NCBI GenBank assembly: GCA_009843725.1
Contig: VYCX01000138.1
Location: forward strand, 1-7,606
Origin: Boseongicola sp. SB0675_bin_26
GTDB lineage: Bacteria; Pseudomonadota; Alphaproteobacteria; Rhodobacterales; Rhodobacteraceae
Reading direction: 5' to 3'
Length of the DNA: 7,606 nt
This document shows positions 1 through 7,606 of this stretch, in pieces. How positions within the stretch are numbered: position 1 is the stretch's first letter; each line of letters starts with the position of its first letter. The position numbers were made by a program, and so were the translations under genes. The notes under the pieces are model-generated. The model was given only the letters and a program-made list of their open reading frames with translations. It was not told where the DNA came from and ran no database searches.

Positions 1-4410
<4,410 letters not shown>

Positions 4411-5022
4411 GGATGATGGATCTCCGGTTCAATCACGGGAGCGAGGCTGGTTGGGCGCCGCTTCGCACCTGACTTGGACAGTTCCGTTTCCATACCTGAA
4501 GAGCCTCCCACGGCCCCTCGCCCGAAACAGGAGACTACCCCGTCAAAGCAGGATGCATCCTGCTTTGAAAGGGTGGCCAATCATGAACTTTGTTGACGTT
4601 GCGCCTGTTCATCGAATCACGTCGGCGACTGACTATCAACGGGAGCGCCCGCCTTCAACCGATTTCGTGTCAAGATGACGTGAACTCGCCGCAAGATTTT
4701 CGCGGCACGCCGCCGCCGACGGCACCCGAGAAACGGCTTGACAGGCTACCATTTCACGCAAGTTCATGCCGGTCTTGCCGGTGCAGGACCAAGGAAGGAC
4801 GCGTGGTCATTGGCGGCGGGCGCGGACGGTGCACGGAAGGTCGCCTTCAGGTTCCAAGGCGGAGACGCCAGCCGACAGTGAGCGCCAAGATGCCCAGTCG
4901 ATGGCAGGCCTCGTCATCCGCTGGGCTCCGTGCCAAGGGGAGTGGCGCGACGCCCTGTCGCCGTGGACCCAAGGAGACCGTCTTTCGGCGGGAGTCCTGA
5001 CGGCCACTTGGCGATGGTCCCG
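4411..5022. other. 612-base non-coding spacer between ppk2 and rpoB
   Basis: No reading frame here has a recognisable product, and the short open frames have irregular, arginine- and serine-rich translations typical of chance frames in GC-rich DNA. In transcription order (minus strand) it holds an 8-bp inverted repeat around the ppk2 stop (5027-4996), a GCCGC/GCGGC hairpin (4706-4688), the perfect 26-bp palindrome (4568-4543), a GGAGG followed 10 bases later by an ATG (4493), and the rpoB ribosome binding site. A TTGACA lies at 4673-4668 but has no plausible -10 at the right distance. The length leaves room for an rpoBC promoter, a long 5' leader or a small RNA; none of these is proven by the sequence. 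Confidence 0.6.
4543..4568. repeat. Perfect 26-bp palindrome upstream of rpoB
   Basis: The half-site TCAAAGCAGGATG is followed immediately by its exact reverse complement, centred on ATGCAT. After a 2x2 mismatch (CG opposite AA) the symmetry resumes for four more pairs (ACCC at 4537-4540 with GGGT at 4571-4574). As RNA it would form a long hairpin about 130 bases before the rpoB start; as DNA it is a fully symmetric dyad. No T-run follows on either strand, which argues against a simple intrinsic terminator. Possible roles are an RNase III processing site, a protein-binding operator, or a structured leader element. Confidence 0.8.
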
Positions 5023-5027
5023 TCAGG
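4996..5027 (-). other. Inverted repeat spanning the ppk2 stop codon
   Basis: CCTGACGG and its exact reverse complement CCGTCAGG form an 8-bp stem with a 16-base loop. The upstream arm contains the ppk2 TGA stop. There is no T-run downstream, so it is at best a weak 3'-end stabiliser or Rho-assisted end. The large loop makes the functional case modest. Confidence 0.35.
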
Positions 5028-5871
5028 GATACGCTGCCGGCACGAGTGTCTGTTCGGAGAATGGTGGCCGGACATATGCACCGGCATCTTCTCGCTTCGG
5101 AAGCTCGATCGATTCCGGTGTCAGATCCTCGTAATCCACCATGCTCAAGAGATGGCTGATGCAATTCAGCCGCGCGTGTTTCTTCACGTCCGCATCCACG
5201 ACGTACCAGGGCGCCTGCTTGATGTCCGTGTGCGCGAACATCTCGTCCTTGGCCTTTGAATAGGCAACCCACCGTCGCCGGGACTCCAGGTCCATTGGGC
5301 TCAGTTTCCAGCGCTTGTGACTCTGATGAAGGCGTGCCTGAAACCTCTTCTCCTGCTCCTCGTCCGAGACGGAGAACCAGTACTTGATCAGCCTTATGCC
5401 GGAACGCACCAGCATGCGTTCGAACTCCGGGCAAGAGCGCATGAAATCGCGATATTCCTCTTCGGTGCAGAATTCCATGACCCTTTCGACGCCCGCCCGG
5501 TTGTACCAGCTCCGGTCGAACATCACCATCTCGCCGGCTGCGGGAAGGTGCGGCACATAGCGCTGAAAATACCATTGGGTAAGCTCCCGCTCCGTGGGTG
5601 CGGGCAGCGCGACTACCCGGCAGATACGGGGGCTCAGGTGCTGCGTGATCCGCTTGATGACCCCGCCCTTTCCGGCAGCGTCCCTGCCTTCGAAAATCAC
5701 CACGACCTTGAGCTTTTTGTGCTTGATCCACTCAACCATCTTCACGAGTTCGAGCTGTAGCCGGAACAGTTCGCTTGCGTATCGCTGGTTGCCTATTCTC
5801 TTCGGGTTGTCTTCGCGCTGGCCGTTCTCGGATCCGGACTTTGCCACGCGGCCGTTGCCGGTGTCAGTCAT
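5023..5871 (-). CDS. ppk2: Polyphosphate kinase 2 (PPK2 family, likely class I)
   Basis: A cytoplasmic P-loop kinase of the PPK2 family, which transfers phosphate between polyphosphate and nucleoside diphosphates (class I enzymes mainly make ATP or GTP from ADP or GDP). Numbered from the ATG at 5871 (282 residues): the Walker A loop EGRDAAGKGG is at 61-70, including the conserved Asp and Lys. The segment LPAPTERELTQWYFQRYVPH follows at 89-108. The Walker B-type DRSWYNRAGVERVM is at 119-132, and the lid region with KRWKLSPMDLESRRRW and YSKAKDEMF is at 186-212. Then come WYVVDAD and ARLNCISHLL, as in single-domain class I enzymes. An in-frame ATG at 5898 would add nine residues but has no ribosome binding site; the ATG at 5871 has GGGA 9 bases before it, and 5877 is also possible. 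Conservation begins around NQRYASELFRLQLE, so the start does not affect function. It lies between rplL and rpoB on the same strand, an unexpected place. Nucleotide preference (ADP or GDP) cannot be read from the sequence. Confidence 0.94.
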   Translation of the reverse strand: MTDTGNGRVAKSGSENGQREDNPKRIGNQRYASELFRLQLELVKMVEWIKHKKLKVVVIFEGRDAAGKGGVIKRITQHLSPRICRVVALPAPTERELTQWYFQRYVPHLPAAGEMVMFDRSWYNRAGVERVMEFCTEEEYRDFMRSCPEFERMLVRSGIRLIKYWFSVSDEEQEKRFQARLHQSHKRWKLSPMDLESRRRWVAYSKAKDEMFAHTDIKQAPWYVVDADVKKHARLNCISHLLSMVDYEDLTPESIELPKREDAGAYVRPPFSEQTLVPAAYP

Positions 5872-5925
5872 GGTCATTGTTCCCGCACTTTGCGACATTC
5901 AAGATGCAATCATCTGACAATGTAC

Positions 5926-5954
5926 CTTGAACGCAGCAATTGGTCTACTCTCAA
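5926..5954 (-). promoter_or_regulatory. Weak sigma-70-like promoter candidate for ppk2
   Basis: On the minus strand TTGAGA (5954-5949, 5 of 6 to TTGACA) is separated by 17 bases from TTCAAG (5931-5926), which matches TATAAT at only three positions. It would place a transcript start near 5919, shortly before the ppk2 start. The -10 is poor, so this is a candidate only. Confidence 0.18.
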
Positions 5955-6186
5955 AGGCAAGCGCTCGGCCGGAATCCATGTCTCGAGTCAAGCCCGAATT
6001 CAGCCCATTTCAGCGGATTCCAGGGTTCCGGGTCCGGCAATTCCACATCTCGTTCTGCAGAGCCGCTCCCGTCATCATTCCTGACTTTCTGAACGTACGA
6101 GGAGCAAGGCGCTGACAACTCCACCTTGCCCGCACATCGATCGAAAGCCTCCTGACCTTGGCGGGCGCGGCGACGGGTGCATTCGC

Positions 6187-6204
6187 GTCCGTGGCTTCAC
6201 GGAC
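6187..6204. other. Perfect 7-bp hairpin in the rplL-ppk2 spacer
   Basis: GTCCGTG (6187-6193) and CACGGAC (6198-6204) are exact reverse complements around a 4-base loop. No T-run follows on the minus strand. It could be a local RNA fold in the transcript crossing this spacer; a hairpin of this size can also occur by chance in GC-rich DNA. Confidence 0.35.
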
Positions 6205-6387
6205 ACGACGGTCAGTGCGAGTGAAGGGGTCGGCCGATCTTCGATCCGCCTGGTCGCGGGATACGAATTCAGCGCCAAGTCGCCAACAAGGTCGTCGAGA
6301 CAATCTGCGCAGCCTGACGCGACGCCCCGCACCAGACATCGCGCCGGTCTTCGCGTCCTCGACGGTCGTCGCAATGCCTCACTGAAA

Positions 6388-6417
6388 CGGGCCGGCCGGT
6401 TCTGGCCGGCCGGCCCG
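6388..6417 (-). terminator. Strong GC-rich hairpin just after rplL: terminator or attenuator
   Basis: Arms 6417-6406 and 6399-6388 form a perfect 12-bp stem made only of G-C pairs (CGGGCCGGCCGG) around a 6-base loop, starting 7 bases after the rplL stop. It is followed on the minus strand by only TTTC, too short for a classic intrinsic terminator. The position matches where E. coli has its attenuator between rplL and rpoB, so partial termination or 3'-end protection of the rplJL message is the likeliest role. It would uncouple the abundant stalk proteins from the genes that follow. Confidence 0.6.
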
Positions 6418-6423
6418 CAAGAA

Positions 6424-6810
6424 TCACTTGAGCTCGACTTCGGCTCCCACCGCTTCGAGCTTGCCCTTGACCTCCTCGGCCTCGTCCTTGGCAACGCCTT
6501 CCTTTACGGCCTTGCCGCCAGCCTCGACCAAGTCCTTGGCTTCCTTCAGCCCCAGGCCTGTGATCGCGCGCACTTCCTTGATCACGTTGATCTTCTGTGT
6601 GCCGAACGACTTGAGGATGACATCGAACTCGTCCTTTTCCTCCGCCGCGTCCGAGCCGGCATCGCCGCCAGCTGCCGGTCCGGCCATCATCACGGCGCCT
6701 CCGGCGGCGGGCTCGATTCCATATTCGTCCTTCAGGATTGTCTTCAGCTCCTGCGCCTCAAGAAGCGTGAGGCCCACGATCTCCTCTGCAAGTTTCTTCA
6801 GATCAGCCAT
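6424..6810 (-). CDS. rplL: 50S ribosomal protein L7/L12
   Basis: A complete 128-residue stalk protein, present as dimers on L10, that recruits and activates translation factor GTPases on the large subunit. Residues 1-33 ([20 protein letters not shown] onwards) are the dimerisation domain. About 34-57 is an Ala/Gly-rich flexible hinge, here with a short acidic stretch ([12 protein letters not shown]). The C-terminal factor-binding domain carries [20 protein letters not shown] and [13 protein letters not shown]. The length is a few residues above the usual 120-125, mostly in the hinge. The ATG at 6810 fits the family start and has a GGA about 9 bases upstream (AGGAACGGAAC). It follows rplJ after 56 bases, presumably on one transcript, and a strong hairpin follows its stop. 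Confidence 0.98.
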   Translation of the reverse strand: MADLKKLAEEIVGLTLLEAQELKTILKDEYGIEPAAGGAVMMAGPAAGGDAGSDAAEEKDEFDVILKSFGTQKINVIKEVRAITGLGLKEAKDLVEAGGKAVKEGVAKDEAEEVKGKLEAVGAEVELK

Positions 6811-6866
6811 TTCTCAGTTCCGTTCCTAATTTGCTGCGACGTGCGAACATAATCCACACGCAAGTC

Positions 6867-7385
6867 TCATGCGGCTTCCGCGCGCTCTTCCACGGTCGAA
6901 AGGATTCCCGCCACGTTCGACGCCGGGGCTCCGATCGCGCCGGCAAGATTCGACGCCGCGGCGCCGATGCCGCCGACGATCAACGCAAGCAGCTCTTCCC
7001 GCGACGGCATGTCCGCGACAGCCTTCACGCCTGCCACGTCCAGCACCGTTTCGCCCATTGCGCCGCCGAGAATGACCAGCTTGCCATTCGCCTTGGAATA
7101 TTTGTCGACTACACGCGCGGCGGTAGCCACATCCTCAGAGTAGGCGAATACCGTCATCCCCGTCAGCAGGTCGGCCAGATGTTCATTCGGCTTTCCCGCC
7201 AGGGCAATCCGGGCCAACCTGTTCTTGGCGACGCGCACCGATCCACCGGCCGCGCGCATCTGCCCGCGGAGATCCTGCATCTCGGCGACCGTGAGACCCG
7301 CGTAGTGGGCCACGACCACCACGCCAGAGCTTTCGAAGATCTGGCCGAGCTCCTCGACCACTTTCTCTTTCTGGGCTCTATTCAC
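6867..7385 (-). CDS. rplJ: 50S ribosomal protein L10
   Basis: A complete 172-residue L10, which anchors the L7/L12 dimers to 23S rRNA at the base of the stalk and, in other bacteria, represses its own operon by binding the mRNA leader as the L10-L12 complex. The start [20 protein letters not shown], then [19 protein letters not shown], and [14 protein letters not shown] form the conserved N-terminal RNA-binding domain. [13 protein letters not shown] and LGGAMGE follow, and the C-terminal helix region ending in [18 protein letters not shown] is the L7/L12 attachment part. Translation begins at a GTG (7385-7383), supported by the family start and a GGAG 7 bases upstream. The length is close to E. 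coli L10 (165). A structured leader precedes it and rplL follows after 56 bases. Confidence 0.98.
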   Translation of the reverse strand: MNRAQKEKVVEELGQIFESSGVVVVAHYAGLTVAEMQDLRGQMRAAGGSVRVAKNRLARIALAGKPNEHLADLLTGMTVFAYSEDVATAARVVDKYSKANGKLVILGGAMGETVLDVAGVKAVADMPSREELLALIVGGIGAAASNLAGAIGAPASNVAGILSTVEERAEAA

Positions 7386-7566
7386 AGTTTCACTCCAAAT
7401 CTGGAGGGTGACCCCTCCGGCTCATCACGAGGCCGAAGCCCCAGAAGTCCTTACGGGTCCATCGTGAACAGAGCTTCAGGGCAGACCTGAAGTCAGCGCT
7501 CCTAAGTTCCCGTCTCAGGCAGGAATTAACGGCCTTCGCCAACCCACCGTCTCGGACGATGCCAGG
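7386..7566 (-). ncRNA. L10 leader RNA (autoregulatory 5' leader of rplJL)
   Basis: The untranslated region before rplJ has the layout of the ribosomal protein L10 leader, the site where the L10-L7/L12 complex represses translation. The part from 7560 to 7511 carries CGAGACGGTGGG, then GTTAATTCCTGCC and TGAGACGGG, the conserved purine-rich internal loop and paired strands of the binding element. Closer to the gene is a hairpin with a TTCG tetraloop (7442-7429, stem GGGGC/GCCTC with one G-T pair), then GGAGGG/CCCTCC (7418-7403). No reading frame fits here, and rplA is not visible within the window. The 5' boundary is approximate because the leader may extend past the edge. Confidence 0.8.
7393..7418 (-). 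promoter_or_regulatory. Overlapping alternative hairpins at the rplJ ribosome binding site
   Basis: Stem A pairs GGAGGG (7418-7413) with CCCTCC (7408-7403) around GTCA. Stem B pairs CTCCA (7406-7402) with TGGAG (7397-7393) around GATT, and the TGGAG contains the rplJ ribosome binding site. Both use bases 7403-7406, so they cannot form together: A leaves the site free, B hides it. Stem A is stronger by pair count. This gives a plausible mechanical output for leader-mediated control, but the switching itself is inference. Confidence 0.45.
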
Positions 7567-7606
7567 AGAACCTGCAGGGCACGCTCTCCGGACAGGCGGC
7601 CTATAT

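Larger units (their letters stand above)
5872..6423. other. About 550-base non-coding spacer between rplL and ppk2
   Basis: No convincing gene is visible. The longest minus-strand frame (6339-6010) translates to an arginine-rich product with irregular codon use and no family resemblance, so I read it as chance. The stretch contains the strong hairpin just after rplL (6417-6388), a perfect 7-bp hairpin GTCCGTG/CACGGAC with a 4-base loop (6204-6187), and a weak promoter-like pair before ppk2. It may be a long 3' UTR of rplJL, a long 5' leader of ppk2, or the remains of a lost gene. Confidence 0.55.

Noticed and set aside
4420..4446. GGTTCAATCAC resembling a tRNA T-loop near the rpoB start
   Set aside because: The flanking bases do not form a T stem of five pairs, and there is no anticodon or D arm; a tRNA would have to overlap the rpoB start.
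4630..4673. TTGACA (4673-4668) and TTGAAG-17-TAGTCA (4658-4630) as promoters for rpoBC
   Set aside because: The first has GGGCGC where a -10 should be; the second matches the -10 consensus at only two positions.
4590..5134. Plus-strand frames of 120-136 codons in the ppk2-rpoB spacer
   Set aside because: They overlap each other in different frames, partly run antisense into ppk2, and have low-complexity, arginine-rich translations.
4847..5731. A 294-codon open frame on the minus strand overlapping ppk2
   Set aside because: It lies in another frame of the same strand as ppk2; the ppk2 frame has clear family motifs throughout, while this translation is arginine- and glycine-rich with no recognisable domain.
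6010..6339. A 109-codon minus-strand frame between rplL and ppk2
   Set aside because: Irregular codon use including rare AGA/AGG, no ribosome binding site I could support, and no family resemblance.
7601..7606. ATATAG on the minus strand at the window edge as a -10 for the rplJ leader
   Set aside because: The matching -35 would be outside the window, so it cannot be assessed.

Overview
The window is a high-GC segment with every supported gene on the minus strand. In transcription order (right to left) it holds the rplJ leader, rplJ (L10), rplL (L7/L12), ppk2 (polyphosphate kinase 2), rpoB (RNA polymerase beta) and the first 62 codons of rpoC (beta'). The wording of L10, L7/L12 and the start of RpoB matches what I recall of Alphaproteobacteria, most closely the Rhodobacteraceae (Rhodobacterales). 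That placement is by memory of the families, not by a search.

Layout by region: 7606-7386 is a structured untranslated leader resembling the L10-binding leader RNA. 7385-6867 is rplJ, and after 56 bases comes rplL (6810-6424). Seven bases past the rplL stop is a very strong GC-rich hairpin (6417-6388). A spacer of about 550 bases with no convincing gene follows. Then comes ppk2 (start most likely 5871, stop 5023) and a second spacer of 612 bases, which contains a perfect 26-bp palindrome (4543-4568). rpoB (4410-271) and an 83-base spacer with two small hairpins lead into rpoC, which runs off the left edge.

Functionally this is the ribosomal stalk / RNA polymerase cluster that is contiguous as rplJL-rpoBC in many bacteria. 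Here it is opened between rplL and rpoB by a gene for polyphosphate metabolism flanked by two unusually long non-coding stretches. The strong hairpin after rplL and the palindrome before rpoB suggest that the stalk genes, ppk2 and rpoBC could be expressed as partly separate units, but no transcript data are available here. All five proteins look intact over the part visible and carry their family motifs.

I see no tRNA, rRNA, CRISPR array, insertion sequence or defence gene. The points most worth following up are the position of ppk2, the palindrome, the hairpin after rplL, and two mutually exclusive hairpins over the rplJ ribosome binding site.
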